This document shows positions 26,261 through 38,942 of a DNA stretch of 64,000 nucleotides, piece by piece. Source of the stretch: Gymnogyps californianus (lineage: Eukaryota; Chordata; Aves; Accipitriformes; Cathartidae); NCBI RefSeq assembly GCF_018139145.2, contig NC_059478.1:4526001-4590000 (forward strand), given 5' to 3'. A model generated the notes under the pieces. The model worked only from the letters and a program-made list of their open reading frames with translations. It was not told the DNA's origin and made no database searches. Made by a program: the position numbers and the translations under genes. The first letter of the stretch is position 1. Every line of letters starts with the position of its first letter.

Positions 26261-29200
26261 ATTGAATAATGATTCCCTTTGACAATGGCTTTTTGACCCA
26301 TTTCCTAAGCTTTTTAATTCATGCTTTATGGCCATCGGATACTCTTCTGGGGGTTTGGGGTTTTTTTCCTTAAAAATAAATCTATCATGTGGTAGTGAAT
26401 CCAGTGCTAGAGAAGACTGTTATAACTGTAAAGTTACTTTTATCAATCAGACCTGTAGGTAAAGAATAAAATGGGACCTACGGTTTATAAAACTATGTTG
26501 GTGTGGAACCAGTTACATTCCTACGCTAGTTATTGGCTGGATCCTTATCAGCTCTGCAGAGCGTTTGTGTGGGTTTCTGGGTTTCAGGTAACCAACCAAA
26601 GTCATCCAGATGGTTTGACTTGTGGTTCTTAAATAGTGGTAATACAGGATTTTCTTCTGGTCTGAGTGAATCGCTACTGTTCTAAGAATTTACTAAAAAT
26701 GAACATCGGTGGACCAGAGATCGCATCTGCTAGTTCTGTCAGTTCTTCTGCTTTGCATAAAAACCTGCAGCCTGGTTTCCAACAGAGCTGAGCTGTTTTC
26801 TGGACAATTATGACTTGTCTGAATCATAATTATTTTTGAGCTCTAATTATTAATGCATATGAACAATGCTTAGGAATCCTCTTGTTTTCAATATGCTCTA
26901 GAATCAAGTTCAGCCTAACGGAACTCAAGAAAGAACTTAAACTTTTTTTCTTCTGCCTTTAGTTTTAGTTATTGGTTTATTTGTTCCTAATTAATAACCT
27001 ATATTATTTTCTGTTTATTTTCTCTTTTCTTCATGTTTGAAAGGATTTCTTCTTGCTGCCCTCTTATTTTCATTGGCTCAAGAAGGAATTATTTAAGCAA
27101 TGTCTCAAATAGACATTTTATAAATAAGAACAGAATCTTTGTGATGAAACATTCAAAAGCGGGACATTTCAGTATTTTGGAGGTTCCTCATTTTCTTCTT
27201 AAAAAGAATTCCAGGAAAATTGATCCAAGTTTTTCTGGGCACTCGAGAAACTCTGCTTCTGTTTCTGTTGTCGTTACAAGCCCATTTGGGAGAAGAAATT
27301 TGAAATAAGTTTCTAGACATTATTGGTTCATTAGGTCTTTAGTCTTAATGACCTTGAACGTGTTGGGTATCAGCATGAACCTTTGCAATTAAAGAAGAGC
27401 AGGTGATGAGTTACTTTGTAAGGCCATATTTCAACATTTCAATGCAGAAATGGTTAAATTAGAATAAAGCAGCATTTAACTTATTTCTCTCCCCATAGGT
27501 GAGGCAGGTCAGGTGAGATCAATACAGCCACTTCGAATCTGTTAGATACGGTAGTCATCATATTAAGATGAGAAAGTGAAGTGGGTCAAATGAAAGATCT
27601 GCAGCTCCTGAATTCTAAGCCTTCAGCTTTCTTACCTCACTAGTCTTTTCTCGTAGATTGCCATCAGTAGAATACATTATGCCTTAGTAAAGCTATATAC
27701 AAACCCAAAAGCTTTGTGTGTAATCATAGCAACTGCAAAGTAAACGTATTTATCGGTGTTCTGCCAGTGTCTCCATGATCAGTACGGTCATCGACTTTGA
27801 AAGGAGTGCTAAAACTAGATGAAAAGGCAGTTAATCTCTTTAGAGAAGCCTAATTTAATTACTAGAAGATGGATTAGAAAGTTTGCATAGGTGAATGTTT
27901 TAGTTAAAAATATTCTGTCTTCATTGTCTACAACTGTTTTCATTCTTTTTGAACCCAATTCTCAGAAGAATTTGGCGTAAAGACAGTGCCGAGGTTGGAA
28001 AATGTATTTCAGTGGTTTTTTATCTTGTTCAGTTTGTGCTTTCATGCACCATTCAATATGCACATTTGTTCTTTATTGCTTCCTTCTAGCTGTGTCAACA
28101 CGAACTCACCAAAAAGCAAAAGCTACCTGTGTTGACTGGAGTGCTGGTTACGCTGGTCGCTGATGTTTTAAAGCTGTAGGCTTGTCTTTTGTGCTAAGAA
28201 AAATCCAGATGGTTGGATTTCCAGAGTAGCAGGCTAACCATGCCAAGACAAAGCTCAGTGGGTATACAAAGCCTTGTACTTTTGCTACAAGGTAGAGCCA
28301 CCAGCATAATCCCAAGTTACGATAATCATGCTGTAAGTAAGATTATCGTATTTGTTTGTCCTTCACCTTGGAGATCACAGAAGCTAAGTGCATAGGCGAG
28401 AAGAACAAGCACAGAGAGATTGTCCACACTCAGGTTGAAATTCCAGAGCAGGTCAGGCAACACTGGAACAGGACAGCAGGAATTCAGTTATCCCAAAACT
28501 GAGGGTCTCGTTCTTTCCGTGGCCAGAGGAACGGGAAATGGAATAGACAGACCTGGAACAGAGAGCTCAGGAAAAAAAACCAAGGGGCTTGCTTCTTCTC
28601 TGCTGCTGCTGGGTACCAGAGGGTGAAAATGGTGGGAGCCAGATGTTGCTGCTAATATTAACAACTGGCTTCCTTTTCCACAAGAAGTGGCTCTTCTCCT
28701 TCTGTGGGAGCTCTTTCTCTTGCAGAGCTCTCTTCAGTGGCAGCAGCAGCTTGGCCACGTTTTATCTTCTGCCTTCAGCCCCTCCTGCCTGATGCAAGCT
28801 TCCTGCTTTTGTCAGTGCTTAAGATGCTCTTGGGATTTTCCCTGCTAGATGATAAAGTAGAAGGTCTTGAGTTCATTGCTAATTGATTAGCCTGACAGGG
28901 TCTCAGCTAGACGTAATGGATGAGCGCAGGTCTCCACACAGGTGAAGTGGCAAACTCAGCCGGTAGTGCTAGTGGTGGTGGTGGAACCATGGCTGGGGCA
29001 GTGAAAACAGCAGGAGGTTTAAAAAACCAAACAGCAACCTTGTATATACAGGTTTGCGAATCGGTACGCCTGCTTTGTATCTCTTGGGGCTGACGTGCGG
29101 TGCTGCTGTGCATTCCCGTCCCCAGGGACACTCTCCAGCAGCTGCTCACCCTACATTAATGGCTGACTAGTGCTTTTAAACTCTCCTGGCTGCCCGTCCT

Positions 29201-31385
29201 CCAGTTACCTGCCAGCTCCATGCCAAGGCATTTTGCAGGTACCACAGAGGCTGAAAGGTGCAAATATGGCAAAACCTGAAGCCTCATTAAAGGCATGGAG
29301 GAAACCTCGGCAGATGAAGGATTAGAGAGAGAACAGAGCAGGGCGAGGATTCGTTATTGCAGTAAAATGCTGCGGTGAGCGTTTCTGATACCTTGGAAGT
29401 TGGACACTGTCCCACTTGTATTTTCCAAATGCTGATCGTTTAATGTGCGGTTTTAAAGAATTTTTTTTTTTTATCTTAGGGTTTTAGCAGTTGTGTTTGT
29501 GGAGCTGGGCAAGCAGAAAAAAGGCAAGGCTTTTGAGAAGATGTGGTAAAAGTTGTGTTAGTTGCTGAAATATAGATAAAAGTATTTGATATAACAGAAG
29601 GGATTGTGGAGTCCTGAATGTAAGTGTATAATGGTTCAGCTTTAATATAGAAAAGGTATGTATTTTCTGCTAGTGGAGTAATGCACTAAAAAGTAATTGC
29701 TCTTAGTAACTTGTTTTATAAGTAAACTATATTTATAAAAGTAATGAAAGGTGTTTTAGCATCATGGACCTCACCACACATCAGAGAAGCCTGACGGTGA
29801 TTTTAAAGATGCAAATTTGAAGTGTGACAGCATTACCATTTTCTTGACACTGTGACACAGAATTGATCTAAAATAATATTAACACACAGAATGTGTGTTC
29901 AACGAATACTGCGAGGTTCTTTACTGATGAATATAGCTTACCTGGGCATATGGTTCAGAGTTGTGATCTAGCACCCATCCTCCATCTCAGGAAGCAGAAT
30001 TTTTTTTCATCCTGTGCTGGGCACAGAATGTGACAGGAGACAAGACGTGGCTCGATAACTCAGCAGAGTCAGAATCGAGTCTGACAGACGGCTGGTTTCA
30101 CCAGTCTCGTGGCAGGTTTCAGAAGGTGGATTCAGCCGGGGGTTTATTAGCTGAAAGCTGTGCCTCTGTGGACCAAATATGTTCAATGTGACAGGTTTTA
30201 GAGCCTTGCTAATAGCAATATTTTGAACCTGGTTACCGATCAGTTGCTAGCCTAGTGTCGGCCATTTTCCGTAAGTGTGATTGTGAGATAGGTCTGTGTT
30301 AGTTTCAGGATAAACAAGGTTGGAAAGCAAACCCTAACACAGGGTAGCTAGGAGAGGTTGTTTCTTTGCTAAGTGATGCAAGAAAAGCACTGGGGGCTTT
30401 TTCCTGAATTTCTGATTCTGTTGTCACAGGGATGGTGGTGACGACTGCACTTGTCTTCCTGCTCGCCCCTCCCTTCTTTTGCTGTGATGTGCCAAGAAAT
30501 TCAACCAAAGCTCTAAAATTGTTGTGGGCAGATCTAAATCAGAATGAATGATGTACCTCAAAATGGGGAAGAGCTGAGGGTCTGATTTTGCATAGTCACC
30601 GAGGATACATATAAAACCTTTAGCACCAAATGCTGTATACCAAAAGGTATATGTATGTAAGACACACAAAATCACTTGGAACTGTTATGTTATGAGGTAC
30701 AAACCAAAGAATAAGTTCTGCAATGGAAAAACTGCTGCTATTCATAACAACTGTGTTTTACAGAGCAGGGCCTTGTCCCAGATGGCTGGTCAGTGTCAGT
30801 TCCCCCAGTTATCTGATCCTAATCTGTGTCCTCAGGATATATAGGTAGTTTCATTTAGCCTATATAGTTTTTTGTAGCAGAGATCTCGTTGTTCAGGCGT
30901 TCTTTAAGTTACGTCGGATAATAAAAATGACCTGTACACAGATATTTTCCATCTAGAATGTTTCAAATATTGGTATCCTTAACCATAGTATTCCTGTTGA
31001 CCAGAGCCAATTTAAATGCAAAATGGGTGCTTGCTGACAAAGTGGATGTAGCTGTTTCCTGTCGCGGTGTGCATCTCAGTACTAAAGCCCTTATCTGTAG
31101 GCGAGAGGAAGCACTTTTTGTCTGGGTGAGCTGCTAGACGTCAGCTGCAAGTATATAAAATAATCAGCCATTTCCAAGCACTGCTTTTAAGCCACTCAGG
31201 GTGTCTCTTTTTTGCTAAAACAAATAGAGTTGAAGTGGATAATAAGCCCTCCATATCTCAAAGTGAAAATGAATTTTTGAATGCTGAAAACCAATTTGGG
31301 GATCTGAAGAGGAGTGTTTTGAAGAAGCTCTGCCGCAAGGCAGAACATCTTTTCCTTGAGCCTTTTTATTTTTGTTTTTCTTTAG

Positions 31386-31445
31386 ATGCAGATTCCCCTG
31401 CAGTCACTATACCAATATATGTGCCTCTCAAACACAGGCACTGTG
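31386..31445 (+). other. Candidate unannotated 60-nt exon (RABGAP1L cassette or alternative first exon)
   Basis: A long pyrimidine tract (CCTTTTTATTTTTGTTTTTC then TTTAG) ends in an AG at 31384-31385. Sixty bases later a consensus donor GTG|GTGAGT follows (31446). The segment is exactly 60 nt, starts with ATG in phase 0 and is open: MQIPLQSLYQYMCLSNTGTV. If used in phase 0 it would splice in frame between the exon at 18441 and the exon at 38554, or serve as a start. I recognise no homologue of this peptide, and a second frame is also open, so the call rests only on splice signals and phase. Confidence 0.25.
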
Positions 31446-34279
31446 GTGAGTGCAAAAGTACACGCCGGTGTTCAGAGCTACAGTTCAGGGAATCTGAATT
31501 TCGTTCTCTTTTCCTGTGTTGCCGCTGGATTGCTGTACAACGAGGCTTATTGAATACCTCTCGGTCTCAGCTTACTCTTTTAACTTAGTTAACTGTATTG
31601 CTAACTGAGCCTAAGCAAGCAGATCTTTAAACAGCAGGGCTATGGAAGAATAATGTGTTATGCCAGGTTCAGCAGGTTTAGATGAATGGAAATACATTGC
31701 AGAGATTAAAATCTGACAGAAGGATCTGGTGTTGGATATCATCCAGCGTCACTGACTGGGGCCACTGCCATTTTGAATCACAGTAAATTGTGCAGGGGCT
31801 TTGTAGATTTTGCAACCTGCCTTTCCCCTCTTCTTATAAATTCCTGTGAGGGTCTCAGTTGCAACTGAGATATTTTGATAATGGACTGATATGGAAGAAT
31901 TAAATAAAAATAAAAATTCACAGCAAAGCTTGGTTTCCTTTGCCGTCCAGCCAGCTTTCAAATTGGGTTTGTGTTATCCTGAAGACTGTCTTTCAGGAGG
32001 CCTTACACCTACAGAGCTGGTGACGAGGTGACTTGCAGAAGGAAGAAAACTCTCCCCTTGCAAGGAAGGGATACTTAGGTGTGCTGGTGTGGAGCAAGCT
32101 GCTTTGCTGATATAAAAAGAGCATTTCTGTCAGTTGTTCTTTTTTCCAAAAGCGAGATGGAGAGAGATGCTGTTCTGCAGCAGGCATTCAGACAGGCACG
32201 CATTAAGCAGACGATCTCTCCAACACAATGTACGTTTCCAAGGAATTTGAGGGAACATCTCCTTCCTGCCAGCGGAGATGATAAAATAGCGTCTGACGTT
32301 CAGGGCTTTTATCGTGCTGCGTGCAACATGCGAGCTCAAGCAGAATAACAGCACGGTGGACCCGCCTTTATCCACTGCGATGAGAGGTGGCTAATCAGCC
32401 CAAGCATCGCAGGTTTTGTGCTGCAAGCTTGCCCAAAGCCAGGCTGCGATGAGGATAATGCTGGAATCAGATGATACCTGAGAGATTGCTTCACAAAACT
32501 TTTTGATCACGTTGCCCCAAAACCCAGGGGTTAGATGATGTTTAATGAGATTTGTGGTGTGTTTTAGAGCGGGGGGTGTCTGGGTCCTGAACGCGATGCT
32601 GTAGCTAGGTGAAACACTGATGAGGGCTGTTCCACTTGATTTCAAACCTGCGGTGAAACAGCTTGTTATCAGCGAGCCCTTCACCGCACGGTGGCAAAAG
32701 GAGAAATGGGAATTCTTCAAGCTGTGCTCCAGCTTGTGAATTTTCTTTAGGTAGCAGCGCATTTTAATCCCTACATTTTTTCTGCAAATGAATGCTGCAG
32801 ATTTTCTTCTCTGCAGACTACCCATTTATGGCAGTGAAATCATAAGAAATTATGATTTGACCTTTTTCCTCTCAGATTTCATGCTTGTGGCTAATATCTC
32901 ATTGGAGATACAGTTGTTCAGATTGTATTGCATAATATCTAAATGTGACATCCCACTCACCCCCTTTAAAGTCTAATCCAAGAGACAAGTCTGTTGTGTC
33001 AACACGTTACTGTGGATTTTGTTCTTTCTTTTCCATCACTGTATCCTTCCAAAAGAAAAATGAATTGCTTATAAGTAGATCTTATAAGCATCTGAATCTG
33101 ATTCCCAGGGACAGACACTGCAGGGTGCTTCTTTGTGCCTTTTGGCAACTGCGTTTTAAGAAAAGGGCGATACAGTTATGCATAGCAATGATGGCACAGA
33201 CCAGTAGAGCACTGAGTTAGTTTCTTTGTATGTACATTAAAGCCTTAATTTGGCCTAATAAAGTGTTTAACTAGAGCTATATTATCCTTCCTTGAACCTG
33301 ATTTAGTTGTCTTAAATACGAAGTATTAACTACAACAAATTGATACAACCACTTCGAGTGTGAACTAAGACGATGCGTGTGATCTGAAATTTGTTGTCGC
33401 TAATCTGCTGTCTGCGGTTCTGTTCAAAGCTTACAGTCTTCATGTGACATACTTTGCAGAACCAAGCGTCGTTTCGAAATTTACTTGCTTTTAATAACGT
33501 CTTAAATCACAGTGTGAAGAAAATTAAGTATGCACAAGTGTAACTCAGATCTCCTCGAGAGGGGCACACGTCGCAGTGGTTTGTGAGAGCCTCTCACAGC
33601 CGGTACTCCTGGCTTGTGTGCAAGGGCTGAGCCAAGTCTGAGTGAGCTCAGGCTGAGCTCAGGCTGGTCCCATCACCTCTGAGCCGTGCCCCCAGGCGTC
33701 ACGTGTGCTTGGAAATGGTCCTGCCTTGCAGCAGTGGGAAGAGTCTGGGCTTATCATGGGGATTGCAGCCCGAGATGCGTGTGATGGATGGGTAAGAGGG
33801 AAGCTGGGCTGCAGCCAGTGTCTGTGGTTGCTATCGCCCAAAGCAGGCTCGGGATCTCCCACATCAGTCATCAGCACACAGTGTAACCCTGCCTTTGGAG
33901 GGGTGCGAGTCCCTTGCCTCGATCTTGAAATACCATCACCAGTGAAACAGAAAATTAAGTCACCTGCTTCAAAGAATGGGAAAGGAAAGCAGTGCACATT
34001 TTGTTCATGGGCTTTTTTCTTTTTTTTTTTTTCTTCCACGTTTTGGTGAGAACTAGAGAGGAAAAAATATTAAGAGTGCAGAGATCACAGAATGCTGGCT
34101 ACATCGTTAGTGTGATGGGACAATATATTTTTGGAGTGTTTATGCAGTGCTAGATAGAGAAAAGAAGTGGGAATCTGGGAAGGAGCTACTCTGCTCAGTC
34201 TGGCATTGCGGCGGTGCTGGAAATGAGAAATCAAGTAATAGGATTTTTCTGTCTGGATCAGCCTCTGGCTGTCTTCAAT

Positions 34280-34390
34280 ATGTTCAGGAAATCACTTTAC
34301 ATCTCTGCTTCCATTTCCTTGGCTGTCAAATGAACATAATGATAACTACCTCCTTTGAGTGCTCGTGCTTCATTAGAGCAATAAAACATT
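34280..34390 (-). repeat. MIR-like SINE relic, inverted
   Basis: The plus-strand text AATCACTTTACATCTCTGCT, TTCCATTTCCTTGGCTGTCA and AATGAACATAATGATAACTACCTC follows the reverse complement of MIR (AGTCACTTAACCTCTCTGAG, CAGTTTCCTCATCTGTAAAATG, GGGATAATAATAGTACCTACCTC) with the same spacing. It is the best MIR match in the window. Confidence 0.6.
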
Positions 34391-35317
34391 TCGGAGGAAG
34401 GAGTCATAGATGTGTGATTTATTAATCCAGCAAGGTCAGGCTGAACTGTCTGTAAACAGCTAAAGAAATTGCAGAATGAGGGAAAGGTCTCCTGGAGCTG
34501 AGCGGATGCCGATGCTCGGCACGCTGCCCGTGCGCAGGATTGCCAGAGAAGGTGAAGCAGATCTTTCCAGCCCTGTCTGAACAGGGGGGCGGCTAAAAAC
34601 AAAGTATTTTTGTTTCTCACCTGCCACGTATCACCTCACTGCAGTGAGTCCTTCAAGCGTTCAGTGCACTAGTCTGTTGGGTTTTTCCAGAAAGAAGTTT
34701 TGCTTGTTCCGTTCTTCTGCGTGGAGGTTTTATTAAGATGCTCTGCATGGCTTTTTCTCTACATCCGACTAGTTGTGACATGATTTTATGCTTGAACACA
34801 ATAAAATAAAACGAGTCAAGGAGATAAGATACTGAGATAAACAGATGAGCAATGTTTATAAACCATAAGAGTCTCCTAAATTTGATAATCATCAGTTCTA
34901 GCCAATATACCTCATGGTGCTAAAGAAAGAAGAAACCAGTATTGCAGACGCTTTTAGAGAAAATTTACGAGCACACTTTGTTCAGGAGCAGTCCATGAAG
35001 ATTGAAGCATAGCTAGCACTATGCACTTCCTTATGAAAGGGCTTACAGAGAAGTCCCTTGCTGAATTCACAAACTGTTTCAGGGAATTAAATTGGGGAAT
35101 ATGGAAATGGACTTTTAATTATTTTTTTTTCGTTTATCAGTGTATACCCAGAAGAAAGTGCTGTAATAAATTATCAAACTCCTTTGAGTACTGTGGCTGA
35201 ACAGACAATAACAGTGACGCATTGTCCCTGCCAAAGTTATTAAGCATACCTGCTCACGTTTATATTTTATGGGATAAGTGGATTAGTATGGACTGGTTTT
35301 CTAATAGGAATTTTCTT

Positions 35318-35336
35318 CCCCCCCCCCCCCCCCCCC
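35318..35336 (+). repeat. C19 homopolymer
   Basis: Nineteen consecutive C residues preceded by TTTTCTT and followed by AAGATAGACTG. Long C runs are unstable and prone to miscounting; on the opposite strand this is a G19 run able to form stacked-G structures. It lies in an intron and has no visible coding role. Confidence 0.95.
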
Positions 35337-35466
35337 AAGATAGACTGTCACTGTATTTAAGTACTACTTTCCAATTAAGACAAGGTTGTAGCATAAATAG
35401 ATACTAACACGCCTAAGTCACGATATTCTTTCAACGAGCACAGAAGCCGTTTTCTGTGTCACAACA

Positions 35467-35494
35467 TGATGCTTACACCCTGATGCTTACACCT
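35467..35494 (+). repeat. 14-bp tandem duplication
   Basis: TGATGCTTACACCC is followed at once by TGATGCTTACACCT, a single mismatch in the last base. It is a recent local slippage event in the intron. Confidence 0.9.
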
Positions 35495-38400
35495 TTCGTG
35501 ATCTGATCCCTGTTTCAGGAAGTATTTCCCATCAGTATGGCTAAGAAAGCGTTGCCGTGCTGTTTGCTTGCTGGAGAGCGCGCCAGGCGCATGGACCACC
35601 CTTCATCCCAGGCCGTGGCCACGGATAGCTCCTGGAGTGGTGAAAGAGGGAGCTGATCCCCCATACAGCCACAGGGGACCCACGCGTGGTCCTACTCACA
35701 GCTATGAATTAAAATTTAAGAAAGTAAAGGAGAACATATAGGTAAGAAGGGTTGGTAGGAAGAATTACCGGGCATTAAGAAATGGTTGTGACTTGTCAGC
35801 GAGTGGAGACAGGGACTTGTGAAGACAGTGGAGAGCAGAGTTAAAGCAGCTGACTCTTGTTCTCCCCTGCTCATCATATGGTTTTTGATGTGACGTGTTC
35901 AGATTAGTTTCTGGTGTTGTTGAGGCAGAGCATTAAGTGCCAGATAGACTCTGTGCAAGTTAAATTCTGCCTCGTCTCGATACAGAATACAATGTGAAAC
36001 CAGAGAAATAAGGCTGCTCTCAGGCAGCTTAAAGAATTAACGTTTGAAAAACGAGCAAGGAGAGCTGCACGCCGCTGGCTGCTGCGCATGAAGTTGTGTT
36101 ACCAAGAAGCAGCAGTCATCTCTTCATGCACAGGCTCAGCCTGGTGAGGGACAGCGGTGGCACGCTGCTCAGCGTAGGCATTTGGGTCACAGTGGTGCTT
36201 TATATCCCATTTGGCTCTCTCGGTAAGAGTGAGTTACTCGGATCATTACCTTTATGCTGTATTTTACCTGTATCTCCTGGATTATAGAGAGAACTACGAT
36301 TTTCATTCACAAATAGTTTAAGCAAATCTTGTGGTTAAAGCAGAAAGGGGGATGCTGCTCCAGGCAGCCGTAAGGGTGAAGCCGTTGGTGGATCGCTGCG
36401 GTGGTCAGTGGAGGCAGTCCCCGACAGCCAGTGCCAGGCTGAGGCGTACAGCACCGCTCATGTAAGCATGGGGGGGCTCCCCTGCACATGGGGGAACTGC
36501 TCGGGGGAAAAGGATTGTGACTGTGCAATTTTTACCTTTGCTTTCTACTCTTTTCTCCCTATTTACACAAAAAAGATCTGTCTCGCATCTCCTGTTCCTT
36601 CAGATGGCGGGATTCTTACTGAAGTACTCACGCGGCTGCATGGATGGGAGGCTTGTCTCTCTGTGTAGTGAGACTTAGTTCTTATGTGTACTTTAAAGGC
36701 TTTAATGAAAAGCATCAAGAATCAGGAAAATCTTTGATTGAACAGATCATTTTCTAAGTTACACCTGTGTTGCATGTTTTTGCCATACTGCGCCACAAAG
36801 TCTCCCTCATATTTATTTTTGTTTTCTGCTGGTTGCATATTGGCGCACAAAACTCCACAACAGCACAGGAGAACTAGGTTTGGAGGGTGTCCTCCTAACG
36901 CCCCAGCCTGGGAGCCTCGATCGGGTTCTCTGAGTAAGATCCCGGTAAGCGTCGTGGAAGGAGCAAATAGCTCAGGCTTTGGATGTGTGATTGGTTCGCT
37001 TCATTTAGAGTACTACTTTGAAATGATTTCTTATTCTTGAATAAGAAGTAGCCTTAACAGTTTCAAGTTGCAGCTAAGACAAAACGGGCTGGGTTTGCAT
37101 CTTGACTGTTGCTCAGTTGAAATGTAAAAAAGCATCTCTTGATTTAGTCATTTTCATTTCATTGTGTTTTGCACTAGTAAGTGTTATCAAAGTGAAGTTC
37201 TCTTGTATGTTTGTCCAAAGTGCTTCATGTTTTTATGTTTCCCCTTTTCTCTTTGCTTTCTTTAGCGGGGTTGGTTTAAGATTTCATCAGTAATTGTGGG
37301 CATTAGCGCTCCCTGTGCACTGTGCTTCGCAGATCATGGGTTTCACGTTTTCTACCTGTACCTCCCAGCGGCCTCTGCAGCGACACTGAGCACTTGCTTC
37401 GTCCCCTCCTGTGCTGCAGAGGAAGGAGGTATTGGCCTGAAAACCAATAAAGGGAAAACAACACCAAAACTACATGGAAACACGTATCTCTGCTCATTGG
37501 CAGTAATTTTTTGCCCCAAGGCATGGTGACAGTGGCATGTCCTCACGCCAGGAGTCAGCTAGACACGATCAATATAGGCAAGAGGAACAGACAGATACAT
37601 AACAGATCCAGGAAAAGCGTATGTTTACAAGTCATGATGGTACACGGCGTTAGGGATCTCTCCAGCTGCCAGCAGATGAGCCGACACTTAGCAGGGCCGG
37701 CTTCTTGTTGTTGTACAGTGGGGACAGAGTAATGCTATCCAAGGTCTGCAGAGAGAGATGGGATCGCTCATACAGCACTATGTACCCAATTAAAAGGTGA
37801 AAGTAAAGCAGAGGATCTCCATGCTTTGTTTCAAAGAACACAGGTGTTCTTTGTGCACCTTAAGTTGAAGCTGTGTTTTCCCAGAATCAAGCTGTCTGGG
37901 ACTCCACCCTTCTGCGTGGTTGTTTACCGAATTTGCTTGTGATTTCTGTGTAGTCACCTCACTGTTTCCCTGCTGCGGCTGGACGCGAGCGCTGCAGCGT
38001 CTCCACCTTTGCCTAGGAGGAGTCTGATGCCAGACTTCATGGGGGCATTGGTCACAAGCTGTAATTTAGACATTAATACTCATTCAGCAATAAAAACTAT
38101 TACTCGGATCTCCCCCAGGGAATTGTCCAGTCCTTTTGTATGAACACTCCTTTCTTCTAATCTCACTTTTAACAGTTTTCTTGCTAAGGCATTGTTTTGG
38201 TGAATCATACATATCAAAGCATATTTTCTTCTTCCCTGTTCTCTCGCTCCTGTTCATGCTTTTTTTTCTTGTTGTTACTCTTATTAAAATGTCTCTACTT
38301 CACTCTTGTTTTCCTTTAAATATTTGAATAATTAACAGCAGTAGGCACAGAAAGATTTCTGTGGATGTGAATTGTATCAGTAAGTGTTTGACATGGCTTG

Positions 38401-38553
38401 CTGAGTAGGGAAGGGGGGGCAACAGGGAGCGCCTTCATTCAGCAGCGGCTTTCCGGCACTTCCTTGGCTTCCTGTTTGCAAGGAGAGCTTTCAGACAGCC
38501 TTTCCGGTGTTCCTCTAATCTTTAAATGCATGTTTTCCAAATCTGTTCCACAG

Positions 38554-38646
38554 GTGCCAACAAAAAAGCTGAAGAAATATGAGAGAGAGTACCAAACAAT
38601 GCGAGAGAGTCAGCTGCAGCAGGAAGATCCTATGGACAGATACAAG
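38554..38646 (+). CDS. RABGAP1L: RABGAP1L exon encoding the VPTKK...DRYK segment after the TBC domain
   Basis: The acceptor TTCCACAG is followed by 31 codons beginning VPTKKLKKYEREYQTMRESQ and ending QEDPMDRYK, then the donor GTATGG. The segment is nearly identical to the mammalian RABGAP1L sequence that follows the TBC domain and starts the C-terminal coiled-coil region; lysine to arginine at REYQ is the only change I notice against the human sequence as I remember it. Ninety-three bases, phase 0-0. It is the common hub exon: it accepts the full-length transcript from the left and the short-isoform first exon at 18441. It can then splice onwards to 45940 (coiled coil) or to the stop-bearing exon at 38928. 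The same frame stays open for some 50 codons upstream of the acceptor, with an in-frame ATG at 38530. Confidence 0.95.
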
Positions 38647-38927
38647 GTATGGGAGATGCTATATGGGAACCTGTTTCAATTGGCTTAGTCCCGTGGGGAG
38701 TGACGCGGTTCCAGCGGTTAAGCAGAGGAGCGTGTACCGCGCTCACCTCTCTGGGATATGCTGATGCAGATCTTAGGGAGGTTAAGCAGCAGGTGAAACT
38801 CATCCCCGTCCTTGAACAAGCACTTTGAACGCTTGGACTTAGTGTTTTTTCCAGGAATATTTCAATCACAATTTGTAACTCTCAAGACATCTGCAAGTAG
38901 CCACATATAATATTTTTCTTCTTTCAG

Positions 38928-38942
38928 TTTATATGTTTGTAG
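38928..38942 (+). CDS. RABGAP1L: RABGAP1L alternative terminal exon (FICL-stop)
   Basis: The pyrimidine-rich acceptor TATTTTTCTTCTTTCAG is followed by TTT ATA TGT TTG TAG. Spliced in phase 0 to the preceding exon it gives a protein ending DRYK-FICL. From memory, the truncated human RABGAP1L isoform that stops just after the TBC domain ends DRYK-FVYL, so position, phase, length and two of four residues agree. The product of a full-length transcript using this exon keeps the GAP domain but loses the coiled coil. The product of the short promoter would be only 72 residues. The call depends on recall of the human C-terminus, and a four-residue match is weak alone; position and phase make it convincing. 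Confidence 0.62.
   Translation, partial: FICL

Larger units (their letters stand above)
18552..38553 (+). other. RABGAP1L: RABGAP1L intron between the alternative first exon and the VPTKK exon
   Basis: About 20 kb of intron. It holds nearly all the CR1 sequence of the window (20.7, 22.1-23.15, 25.2-26.26 kb), a MIR-like relic at 34.3 kb, a C19 run at 35.3 kb, a short tandem duplication at 35.47 kb and an exon-like 60-nt segment at 31386-31445. An AT-rich block at 26.82-26.88 kb has several TAAT-type and ATGCATAT-type motifs. Apart from the exon-like segment, no coding evidence is visible on either strand; the open frames are short, and those of 22-23 kb belong to CR1. Confidence 0.8.

Noticed and set aside
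33638..33666. GAGCTCAGGCT doublet
   Set aside because: A short local duplication without further structure.
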